NCBI GenBank assembly: GCA_015658765.1
Contig: DQOE01000210.1
Span: forward strand, 1-7,960
Source: Verrucomicrobiota bacterium
GTDB lineage: Bacteria; Verrucomicrobiota; Verrucomicrobiia; Limisphaerales; UBA1096
Direction of reading: 5' to 3'
DNA length: 7,960 nt
The notes beneath the pieces were generated by a model, which did no database searches, had not been told where the DNA came from, and saw only the letters and a program-made list of their open reading frames with translations. Below, piece by piece: positions 1 through 5,371 of this stretch. The translations under genes were made by a program, and so were the position numbers. Numbering within the stretch: position 1 is the first letter of the stretch; the number at the start of each line of letters is the position of its first letter.

Positions 1-212
1 AGCGGCGTTTTGTTCGTGTCCTCCGCCTGGCCGACACCGTAGCGCGAGGTGGAAATGATCAGGCGCCGCTCCTCGGCATACTCCCATCCGGCGACCTGCC
101 GAAACTCCGCCATGCGCTGGTCAGCCACGCTGGCCAAAAGCAGCGTCGGCGTCGGCTCAATGCCGTTCCGCTCGCATGCCTTCCGAACCGGCTGAAGCGT
201 GCTGGCACTCAT
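1..212 (-). CDS. Probable L,D-transpeptidase (YkuD family), N-terminal part only
   Basis: The gene starts with ATG at 212-210 and runs off the left edge, so only about 70 residues are visible. They begin MSASTLQPV and include a segment ERRLIISTSRYGVGQ (residues 49-62 and onward) followed by EDTNKTP (64-70). A beta-strand ending in STSRYGxG, then an acidic residue and NKTP, is how the YkuD catalytic domain of L,D-transpeptidases usually opens. The catalytic His and Cys motifs would lie outside the window, so activity cannot be judged. Family members make 3-3 peptidoglycan cross-links or attach proteins to the wall. No signal peptide is evident at this start. The ATG overlaps the argA stop as ATGA, which implies translational coupling. 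Family assignment rests on a short segment and is moderate. Confidence 0.6.
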   Translation of the reverse strand, partial: MSASTLQPVRKACERNGIEPTPTLLLASVADQRMAEFRQVAGWEYAEERRLIISTSRYGVGQAEDTNKTP

Positions 213-1489
213 TCCAGCGGCTTGAGCAGCACTTTCGATTTGCGGCCGCTCTCCTCCGCCGCCGCCTGGCGCGCATCGGGCAGGTCGTCGAGTGTGCCCT
301 CGGTGAAGCCAGCCTTGGACTGAAACCACTTGAACGTCTGCGTCGAGAGCACGAACAGCTTGGCCAGGCCGTGGTCACGGCCAAGTTTCTCTGCGTACTC
401 GACGAGCTTACGGCCGATGCCCTGGTTTTCATGCGCGGCGCTGACGCACACCGAGCCAAGCTCGGCGACGTTGGCCTCCGTAAAAACCGTCAGCGAAAAA
501 CAGCCGACCGGGTTGCCATCAATCTCGAACAGGTGATACTCGCCGACGTTGGCCTCGAGGTCGGCCAAACTGCGATCCATCAGCTCCTCCGACTCAATGG
601 CGTTCTTCGTCAGCGCGAGGATGCTGCCGAGGTCGGACTTTTTCGCCGGACGAATCTGCCGGTACTCGTTGGCATAGACCAACGTGCCGATGCCGGTGTT
701 GGAGAACACCTCGGCGAGCAGGCCCTCGTGTACGCTGCCGTTGATGAGGTGCACGCGCGGGATGCCGGACTGGCATGCGGCGGCAGAGTTGCGCGCCTTG
801 GCCAACTGCTCCGGCTCGAGGCTGTCCGGCTCGTGCTCGAGAATCTGGTCGAGTTCGCCGTTGGGAATCTGCCGGATCACTTCGCCGTTGCGGATCAATC
901 CGTCGCGGGTGGTGACGTAAATCAGCTTGGTCGCCCGCAGCCGCACGGCCACCTCGCGGGCGAGGTCGTCGGAGTTGACACGGTAGGTGTGCCCCTCGCC
1001 GTCGAAGCCAAGCGGCGGGATGACCGGGATGCTGCCCTGCGCCAACAGACTCTCCAAGTGGCCAAGGTCGATCCGCTCCGTCTTGCCGGCGAACTGGTAA
1101 TCGGTGCCGTCGATGATGCCGCGCGGGTGCGCCGTCACGGCGTTGGTCGAGACGCCGCGCAGGCCGTTGGCGGCGAAGCCCTCGAGGATCTCGTGCGTCA
1201 GCCGGTTGGCCGCCGTGAGCGCCAAGTCCAGCGTGGGGGCGTCCACCGGCTCGGTGCCGTCGAGGTCGGACGGCTCGATGCCGCGCTGCAGCGCCATCGC
1301 CGCGATCTGGCTGGCGGCGCCGTGCACCAATGCCACGCGGATGTTCAGCGATCGCAGCACGGCGAAGTCGAGGAGGAGGTTCGAGAAATTCTCGTCGCTG
1401 ACAATCGCGCCATCGACGCTGACGACAAAAATCCTGTCCCGAAACTTCGGAATATACTGGAGAATTCCCCTGAGATCAGTCGGCTTCAC
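209..1489 (-). CDS. argA: Amino-acid N-acetyltransferase (N-acetylglutamate synthase), classical ArgA
   Basis: ArgA transfers acetyl from acetyl-CoA to glutamate, the first step of arginine biosynthesis, in the cytoplasm. With the GTG start the protein is 426 aa, close to the usual 430-445. Residues about 8-275 form an amino-acid-kinase fold (RIFVVSVDGAIVSDENF at about 19-35, VALVHGA at 52-58, the IIDGTDYQFAGKTERID segment at about 125-141). Residues about 278-426 form a GNAT acetyltransferase domain with the acetyl-CoA loop ENQGIGRK (354-361), then LFVLSTQTFKWFQ and a C-terminal RKSKVL, all close to E. coli ArgA. I chose GTG at 1489 because AAGGAG sits 4 nt upstream. A TTG at 1513 in the same frame would add MAKRARSN but has no ribosome site. 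The gene follows the GntP permease by 72 bp and overlaps the next gene by 4 bp. Confidence 0.93.
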   Translation of the reverse strand: MKPTDLRGILQYIPKFRDRIFVVSVDGAIVSDENFSNLLLDFAVLRSLNIRVALVHGAASQIAAMALQRGIEPSDLDGTEPVDAPTLDLALTAANRLTHEILEGFAANGLRGVSTNAVTAHPRGIIDGTDYQFAGKTERIDLGHLESLLAQGSIPVIPPLGFDGEGHTYRVNSDDLAREVAVRLRATKLIYVTTRDGLIRNGEVIRQIPNGELDQILEHEPDSLEPEQLAKARNSAAACQSGIPRVHLINGSVHEGLLAEVFSNTGIGTLVYANEYRQIRPAKKSDLGSILALTKNAIESEELMDRSLADLEANVGEYHLFEIDGNPVGCFSLTVFTEANVAELGSVCVSAAHENQGIGRKLVEYAEKLGRDHGLAKLFVLSTQTFKWFQSKAGFTEGTLDDLPDARQAAAEESGRKSKVLLKPLE

Positions 1490-1493
1490 GTTG

Positions 1494-1499
1494 CTCCTT
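1494..1499 (-). promoter_or_regulatory. Shine-Dalgarno of argA (AAGGAG)
   Basis: On the minus strand AAGGAG is followed by CAAC and then GTG at 1489. It decides the start of argA: if translation began at the upstream TTG (1513), this purine stretch would lie inside the coding sequence and the TTG would lack any site. A perfect 14-bp palindrome lies just upstream at 1503-1516. The spacing of 4 nt is slightly short but usable. Confidence 0.6.
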
Positions 1500-1502
1500 G
1501 CG

Positions 1503-1516
1503 CGCTTGGCCAAGCG
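1503..1516. repeat. Perfect 14-bp palindrome CGCTTGGCCAAGCG, copy 1
   Basis: The two 7-bp halves CGCTTGG and CCAAGCG are exact reverse complements with no spacer. It lies in the leader of argA, immediately upstream of its Shine-Dalgarno. The same 14 bp occur at 5343-5356, and an 11-bp partial copy (CGCTTGGCCAA) lies at 2415-2425 inside the permease gene. It does not resemble the AT-rich ArgR box. It could be a protein-binding site or a short stem; chance in TGGCCA-rich DNA is not excluded. Confidence 0.4.
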
Positions 1517-1561
1517 GCCGCGCCGCCGCAGATAAGAAAAGCGATTCCCCGCCGGTTCAAT

Positions 1562-3124
1562 CTATTTCTGCAGCACGACGAGCGCCACCGTCTCAGCAGG
1601 CTTGGGCTCCGGCTTGAACGGGAGGATTTTTGAGAAGGCAAGCGTCTGCACCAGCCCGAGCAACGAGATCGCCAGCAGCAGCACGCTCCACGTCTTGAGC
1701 GTCTCCTTTTCGGTGAAGCCGCTGAGCCGCTGCACCACCCAGAATCCGCTGTCATTCATCCACGACAACGTGATCGAGCCGAAGCCGATCGCGAGGAAAA
1801 TGTATAACGGATGATAGTCCAGCCCGCTGCCGTCACCGAGAATAGCGGCCATCAAGCCCACCCCGGTGATCATCGCCACCGTGGCCGAACCCTGAGCAAT
1901 CCGAATAATCGCGGTCGCACCCCAAGCCAGCAGGATATAGGAAATACCGTAGCTTTGTGCCAAGGCCTCTATCGTTTCGCCAATTCCGGCCAGACGGATC
2001 ATGCCGCCAAACGCACCACCCGCGCCCGTGATCAGGATGATAACCCCTGCGGTCTGCAGCGGATCTTCAAGCGCCTTGGCCAGAGTGCTCATCAGCCCAC
2101 CCTCCAACGGCCGGCTCTCACGAATCATCTGCGCGGCCAGGGTGTAGATCGCCAGCAGCGCAGCGAGCAGCATCGCGATATTCGGCGAGCCGAAAAACTC
2201 GAGATACCGAAACCAAGCCGCGCCACTCACGGTATCCTTGGCAACCAGCTTCAAAATCGAGACTAGCGAAATCAACACCACCGGCAGTGCGATCGGCAAG
2301 GCCGACAGGAACAGGTTAGGGAGCTCGGAATCTTTTTTATCCACAATCGTCCGAAGCTCACTCATCGATGCCCCGGCCGCCTCCCGCATTGGAATGTTGA
2401 ACTTGGCGTCGAATCGCTTGGCCAAAAACAGCACCAGCCATGCTGGCAACAGGCTCGCGGCCAAGCCGGCCATCATCGCAATACCCAAATCCAGCTGTAG
2501 ACCCTCGGCGATCATCAATGGCCCCGGCGTCGGCGGTACCATTGAGTGCGTGATCGCACCCGCACCCGCCATCGCGATCACGTAAAGCGTATAGCTTTTG
2601 CCCGTGCGCAAACTGAGCGCCCGCGCCAGCGGGATCAGCAGGAAAAAAACGGTGTCGAAAAAAACAGGAATCGACAGGAGAAACCCACTCATCAACAGCA
2701 CCAAGCCGGCCCGCTTCTCGCCGAAAATTCCCAGAAGCCAGCGCACCACGCGATCCGCCGCGCCGCTGCCGAGCATGCACGTGCCAATGATCGCCGCCAG
2801 CGCCACGACAAACCCGATCCCCGCAGCCGTGTTGCCGAAGCCAAGCAGCGACCAGTTCACCGCCAGCAACATATCGTTGGCGGCGTCGCCCGGCGTATCG
2901 TTCAGGGTCACGCGACTCTTGAACAAGCCGACATTCTCCGTGGTCATCCCCGGCAAATCCCCAGTCAGCAAACCGGTCAGCACCGCAGCGAAGATCAGTG
3001 CCAGAAACGGATGCAACTTCAGCTTGATGATCGTGAATACAATGAAGCCGACACTGATCGCCAGAATGCCCAGCGGCCAGTACGAGACGGGATCAGGGGC
3101 TTGAGCCAGGATTGAGTGAGTCAT
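1562..3124 (-). CDS. GntP-family carboxylate/proton symporter (gluconate permease-like)
   Basis: This is an inner-membrane transporter of 520 aa from ATG at 3124, longer than E. coli GntP-type proteins (about 440-450). Most of the chain is hydrophobic with many membrane segments. Family signatures are clear: HSMVPPTPGP (about residues 193-202), GAGGAFGGMI (367-376), AQGSATVA (410-417) and NDSGFWVV (457-464). GntP proteins bring in gluconate, fructuronate, glycerate or related sugar acids with protons; the substrate here cannot be told from sequence. The extra length lies mainly in the loop after the N-terminal helices (about 55-85) and a Pro/Glu-rich tail. An in-frame TTG at 3166 would add 14 unlikely residues, so I use the ATG although its ribosome site is weak. 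It is the first gene of the left minus-strand block and faces an ankyrin lipoprotein gene across a divergent gap. Confidence 0.9.
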   Translation of the reverse strand: MTHSILAQAPDPVSYWPLGILAISVGFIVFTIIKLKLHPFLALIFAAVLTGLLTGDLPGMTTENVGLFKSRVTLNDTPGDAANDMLLAVNWSLLGFGNTAAGIGFVVALAAIIGTCMLGSGAADRVVRWLLGIFGEKRAGLVLLMSGFLLSIPVFFDTVFFLLIPLARALSLRTGKSYTLYVIAMAGAGAITHSMVPPTPGPLMIAEGLQLDLGIAMMAGLAASLLPAWLVLFLAKRFDAKFNIPMREAAGASMSELRTIVDKKDSELPNLFLSALPIALPVVLISLVSILKLVAKDTVSGAAWFRYLEFFGSPNIAMLLAALLAIYTLAAQMIRESRPLEGGLMSTLAKALEDPLQTAGVIILITGAGGAFGGMIRLAGIGETIEALAQSYGISYILLAWGATAIIRIAQGSATVAMITGVGLMAAILGDGSGLDYHPLYIFLAIGFGSITLSWMNDSGFWVVQRLSGFTEKETLKTWSVLLLAISLLGLVQTLAFSKILPFKPEPKPAETVALVVLQK

Positions 3125-3307
3125 GATTTGCCAATGGCAGTTGATCGGGTGCCGGTAGTCCCTCAAAAAAACGCCCCCCGGTCAAGCCCAACACACAGCC
3201 CGACCCCAGAAAACCCTGTTCCTCTCTCTCAATTTCCTTGGCCAACATCATGGTCACGTTCAATGAATCCCATAAGGCCATCAAGCCAAACTAGTCCGGT
3301 ATCTTTT

Positions 3308-3314
3308 AAGGAGG
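3308..3314 (+). promoter_or_regulatory. Perfect Shine-Dalgarno AAGGAGG without a known gene
   Basis: This is the best ribosome-binding sequence in the region. It lies 7 nt before a TTG (3322) and 13 nt before an ATG (3328) in the same frame. The only reading frame it can serve is the roughly 29-codon ORF ending at 3411. Confidence 0.3.
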
Positions 3315-3321
3315 CTAACAG

Positions 3322-3411
3322 TTGCCTATGCTACATCTTGTGCCATGCCTTATTTTACAAGTAAGGATTCCTCCCAATTCAAACCGTGCCTGTGCCGAGA
3401 CGCCTGATTGA
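3322..3411 (+). CDS. Possible tiny ORF or leader peptide (29 aa), unknown
   Basis: Read from TTG at 3322 (or ATG at 3328), the frame stops at TGA 3409-3411. The product would be short with a hydrophobic start (PMLHLVPCLILQV) and a polar end. Support is the perfect AAGGAGG with a 7-nt spacer. It ends 50 bp before ankyrin lipoprotein 1 and could be a leader peptide for it or a remnant of a longer gene. No family is recognised, and there is no coding signal beyond the ribosome site. Confidence 0.2.
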   Translation: MPMLHLVPCLILQVRIPPNSNRACAETPD

Positions 3412-3413
3412 TG

Positions 3414-3442
3414 TTGGATGGTTATCGGTGATCTGCTATCGT
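3414..3442 (+). promoter_or_regulatory. Possible sigma-70-type promoter for ankyrin lipoprotein 1
   Basis: TTGGAT at 3414-3419 and TATCGT at 3437-3442 are 17 bp apart, and TG at 3434-3435 gives an extended -10. Matches to consensus are 3/6 and 4/6. It would place the transcript start only about a dozen bases before the ATG at 3462, so the call is weak. Confidence 0.22.
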
Positions 3443-3461
3443 GCTGGCGCACGTCAGGCCT

Positions 3462-4133
3462 ATGAAACAAATACCACTCACAATCATCGCAGCCGTCCTG
3501 TTGGTGGGGTGCGGGGAGTCGCAGCAGCAGACTGTTCCCGACCCCACTGAAGTGAAACTCGTTGAACCCGTAGCTGAAGCGGCAACACCGGAACTGCCCG
3601 TAACCACGGCAACACCGGCGGAAGCAGAACCCCCTCAGCCGGTTGCCGAGGTGCCAGTGCAGCAACCATCTCCTCCAGCAAAGGCAAAACCCGCTGAACC
3701 GGCTACCACAGATGCAAAACCAGAATCGCTGACGGCAAAACCAGCCAACCCGGCAGCGAACAGTGCGCTAATTGATGCGGCCATGAAGGGGAACATCGAA
3801 TCCATCAAGCAGCACCTTGATGCCGGCGCCAGTGTGAGTGCTAAGGATGTGAATGACTGGACTCCCTTGTATTACGCACCAAACAACGAAATCGCTGAAC
3901 TACTCATCACCAGGGGTGCGGATGTGAACGCGATTGATGAGCGTGGCTGGAGTCCGCTGCATGCGGCTGCGATGGGGGGGGAGGAAACCATTGAATTTCT
4001 TATCGCCAACGGTGCAGATGTGAATGCGAAAATTGCGTCTGGTTCTTACAAGGGAATGACACCGCTGGATTTGGCCTCCAAGGCCGAAATCGTCGACCTG
4101 ATCCGCAAACACGGCGGCGAAAGCGGCAAATAG
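3462..4133 (+). CDS. Ankyrin-repeat lipoprotein 1
   Basis: The 223-aa protein starts MKQIPLTIIAAVLLVGC, a short lipoprotein signal peptide with lipobox LVGC and lipidated Cys17. Residues about 21-98 are a low-complexity Pro/Ala/Glu/Lys linker, typical of a tether from the membrane. Residues about 99-217 carry ankyrin repeats: a degenerate first unit (ALIDAAMKGNIESIKQHLDAG), two fuller ones (WTPLYYAPNNEIAELLITRGADVNA; GWSPLHAAAMGGEETIEFLIANGADVNAK) and a partial cap (MTPLDLASKAEIVDLIRKHGG). Ankyrin repeats bind proteins; the partner is unknown. It is a paralogue of the minus-strand gene at 4373-4993, sharing the signal peptide, GESQQ after the Cys, and the RKHGG end. A GTG at 3441 in frame would spoil the signal peptide, so I start at ATG 3462. 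A run of eight G (3974-3981) lies in repeat 3. Confidence 0.85.
   Translation: MKQIPLTIIAAVLLVGCGESQQQTVPDPTEVKLVEPVAEAATPELPVTTATPAEAEPPQPVAEVPVQQPSPPAKAKPAEPATTDAKPESLTAKPANPAANSALIDAAMKGNIESIKQHLDAGASVSAKDVNDWTPLYYAPNNEIAELLITRGADVNAIDERGWSPLHAAAMGGEETIEFLIANGADVNAKIASGSYKGMTPLDLASKAEIVDLIRKHGGESGK
3974..3981 (+). repeat. G8 homopolymer inside ankyrin lipoprotein 1
   Basis: Eight consecutive G encode part of AAAMGGEE in the third ankyrin repeat. Runs of this length can slip during replication. A one-base change would truncate or alter the C-terminal third of a predicted lipoprotein. It is also a place where sequencing or assembly errors occur. Confidence 0.5.
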
Positions 4134-4183
4134 GATCGGGTGCGGTCGGTTTCTGCGACCCAGAAACCCAGACGATCGGCGTC

Positions 4184-4372
4184 GTGGGCAGTCAGCGCAA
4201 CGATTCAATGCAGGATACGTTTCTGCATGAGACGTTCCACGCCATCGCGCACGTGATGGGATTGAAGGAAACCGAGGAGGAGGAGAACTACGTTCGCCGC
4301 TTGGCAACAGGATTATGCACGGTCTGGAACCACAACCCTGCGGCGTTCAAGTGGTGGAGCGGGTTGGTTTAG
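4184..4372 (+). CDS. HExxH metallopeptidase-like small protein, apparently 5'-truncated
   Basis: From GTG at 4184 the frame gives 62 aa containing DTFLHETFHAIAHVMGL, an HExxH zinc-binding motif (HETFH) followed by acidic residues, VRRLATGL and a short C-terminus. Sequence resembling the same family continues in frame upstream of the start as GFCDPETQTIGVV, back to about 4148, only some 15 bp after the ankyrin stop. Beyond that point the frame stays open but the residues look like an out-of-frame reading of the ankyrin gene. Small proteins with a GxxDxxxxxI strand, then TxLHExxHAI, then an EEQVRxLxxGL-like helix are known from phages and bacterial genomes, usually as somewhat longer proteins. 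I infer that the N-terminal part has been lost. No good ribosome site precedes GTG. The stop touches the stop of the opposing ankyrin gene at 4373. Confidence 0.55.
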   Translation: MGSQRNDSMQDTFLHETFHAIAHVMGLKETEEEENYVRRLATGLCTVWNHNPAAFKWWSGLV

Positions 4373-4993
4373 TTACTTGCCGCCGTGTTTGCGGAGGAGG
4401 TCGGCAGTTTCGAGATGTTTGAGCGTGATGGCCTCATCTAGCGGTGTATTGCCACGCTTATCCTTCGTATTCACATCCGCACCCCTGGTGATGAGTAGTT
4501 CAGCGACTTCCTTGTGGCCACGGTAGGCCACACGATGCAAAGGAGTCAGTCTAAACTTATTCTTCGCATTCACATCCGCACCTTCAGCGATCAGCAGTTC
4601 GGCGACTTCCTTGTGACCTCTAGTAGCCGCAATAATCAAAGGGGTCTGTCCAACCTTATTCTTCGCATTCACATCCGCACCTTTGCCGATGAGTAGTTCG
4701 ACGGTTTCCTTGTGACCTTTCTGAGCCGCACGATGCAAAGGAGTGGTTTCCCAATCACCCTTCGCATTCACATCCGTGCCAGCAGCCAAGTGCTGTTTGA
4801 CGGCTTCAATGTTTCCTTCAGCGGCAGCCTCAATAAGTGAGATGTCTGGTGCTTTGGCTGTCGGCGGTTCTGGTTGTGCAACTTCAGCAACGGGTTCAAC
4901 TGGGTTCGCTTCTGGTGCTGGAGCCGACTGCTGCGACTCACCACATCCTACCAAAACCACGGCTGCGACGATTGCGATCAGTTTTGATTTCAC
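4373..4993 (-). CDS. Ankyrin-repeat lipoprotein 2
   Basis: The 206-aa protein starts with GTG at 4993; an in-frame TAG lies a few codons upstream, so there is no longer form. MKSKLIAIVAAVVLVGC is a lipoprotein signal peptide with lipobox LVGC and Cys17. A short Pro/Ala/Glu linker (18-48) leads to ankyrin repeats: a degenerate unit at 49-81, three good 33-residue units at 82-114, 115-147 and 148-180 (TPLHRAAQKGHKETVELLIGKGADVN pattern), and a C-terminal cap ending LLRKHGGK. It is a closer match to the ankyrin consensus than its plus-strand paralogue and has a shorter linker. Role unknown; a periplasmic or outer-membrane-anchored protein-binding function is inferred. There is no strong Shine-Dalgarno before the GTG. 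The gene ends exactly where the HExxH fragment ends on the other strand. Confidence 0.85.
   Translation of the reverse strand: MKSKLIAIVAAVVLVGCGESQQSAPAPEANPVEPVAEVAQPEPPTAKAPDISLIEAAAEGNIEAVKQHLAAGTDVNAKGDWETTPLHRAAQKGHKETVELLIGKGADVNAKNKVGQTPLIIAATRGHKEVAELLIAEGADVNAKNKFRLTPLHRVAYRGHKEVAELLITRGADVNTKDKRGNTPLDEAITLKHLETADLLRKHGGK
4454..4849 (-). repeat. Four 99-bp ankyrin repeat units with DNA-level identity
   Basis: The units repeat every 99 bp. The 20-mer TTCGCATTCACATCCGCACC (plus-strand reading) is present exactly at 4563 and 4662, with one mismatch at 4464 and one at 4761. The protein motif is GADVNAK(N/D)K. Near-identical copies of its complement occur in the plus-strand paralogue at 3915 and 4011, so the two genes carry inverted short homologies. 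Confidence 0.8.
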
Positions 4994-5083
4994 GGTAAGC
5001 CAACGGTCAACCCGCTAAGCGCAGTTTTCAAGGCGTTTTAACTGTTGCCGCGAAAAGCCTTCAGACTTACAAACTGAGGGTTG

Positions 5084-5371
5084 ATGGCTGAACCGAAAGC
5101 ATACGAGCTAGAGAAACTGACCGCCGGAGTCACATGGAAGTGGAAGAAGACCATCTCGGACTATCCGGCCAGTGAATGGACTCTCACGTATTATCTGCGC
5201 AAAGACGGCGCAACCGCCACAAGCTTCAGCGCAGCCGCTGACGGTGACTCGTATCTGGTGACGGTTGCAGCTTCCACCACGACCGGCTACGCCGCTGGCA
5301 CGCCAATGACGGCCGTCCAACGGGAGGTGTCACCAGATTTTCCGCTTGGCCAAGCGCTGTCTATTCCCTGA
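5084..5371 (+). CDS. Phage-like small virion (head-tail type) protein, apparently 3'-truncated
   Basis: From ATG 5084 (GAGG 4 nt upstream; in-frame TGA at 5075) the frame codes for 95 aa. Residues about 1-72 (LTAGVTWKWKKTISDYPASEWTL..., ...AADGDSYLVTVAASTTTGYAAGT) resemble small proteins found next to capsid or head-tail genes in tailed phages and prophages. In these, a 'LxAGdTWxWxxxLxdYPA' start and a 'TxxxxAGxYxW' strand are usual. After GYAAGT one expects an aromatic strand and a further 25-40 residues; instead the frame reads PMTAVQREVSPDFPLGQALSIP and stops 11 bp inside the end of the opposing sulfatase gene. I infer loss of the true 3' end around 5300. Family recall is from memory, so the function name is tentative; the truncation is inferred. 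Confidence 0.5.
   Translation: MAEPKAYELEKLTAGVTWKWKKTISDYPASEWTLTYYLRKDGATATSFSAAADGDSYLVTVAASTTTGYAAGTPMTAVQREVSPDFPLGQALSIP
5343..5356. repeat. Perfect 14-bp palindrome CGCTTGGCCAAGCG, copy 2
   Basis: It is identical to the palindrome at 1503-1516. It lies 4 bp beyond the stop codon of the sulfatase and inside the aberrant 3' part of the phage-like ORF. It could act as a weak transcript-end stem or a protein site. There is no T run after it on the minus strand, so I do not call a terminator. Confidence 0.4.

Larger units (their letters stand above)
3125..3461. other. Divergent intergenic region between the permease and ankyrin lipoprotein 1
   Basis: These 337 bp separate two divergent genes and should hold both promoters. 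I see a 7-base A run near 3165-3171 (T run for the permease transcript) beside a G-rich stretch, but no convincing hairpin. There is a strong Shine-Dalgarno AAGGAGG at 3308-3314 followed by a very short ORF, and a possible sigma-70-like promoter at 3414-3442. ORFs that span the region in other frames have no recognisable protein character. Confidence 0.5.

Noticed and set aside
176..1633. Long plus-strand frame of 485 codons opposite argA
   Set aside because: It is the GC-rich antisense shadow of argA, whose own frame has clear family motifs along its whole length; the plus-strand product is Arg/Val/Gly-rich with no recognisable domain.
2642..2667. Two A7 runs in the permease gene as slippery or phase-variable sites
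   Set aside because: They encode conserved hydrophobic VFF residues in a membrane segment, and the frame is intact across both; nothing suggests programmed shifting.
2546..3115. Plus-strand frame of 189 codons opposite the permease
   Set aside because: Its product is Arg/Gln-rich and lacks family features, while the minus strand encodes GntP signatures here.
3093..3284. Minus-strand frame of 63 codons over the permease start
   Set aside because: It overlaps the permease 5' end in another frame and has no family character; likely untranslated leader.
3116..3364. Plus-strand frame of 82 codons in the divergent region
   Set aside because: Pro/Ser-rich with no ribosome site, and it starts inside the permease gene on the opposite strand.
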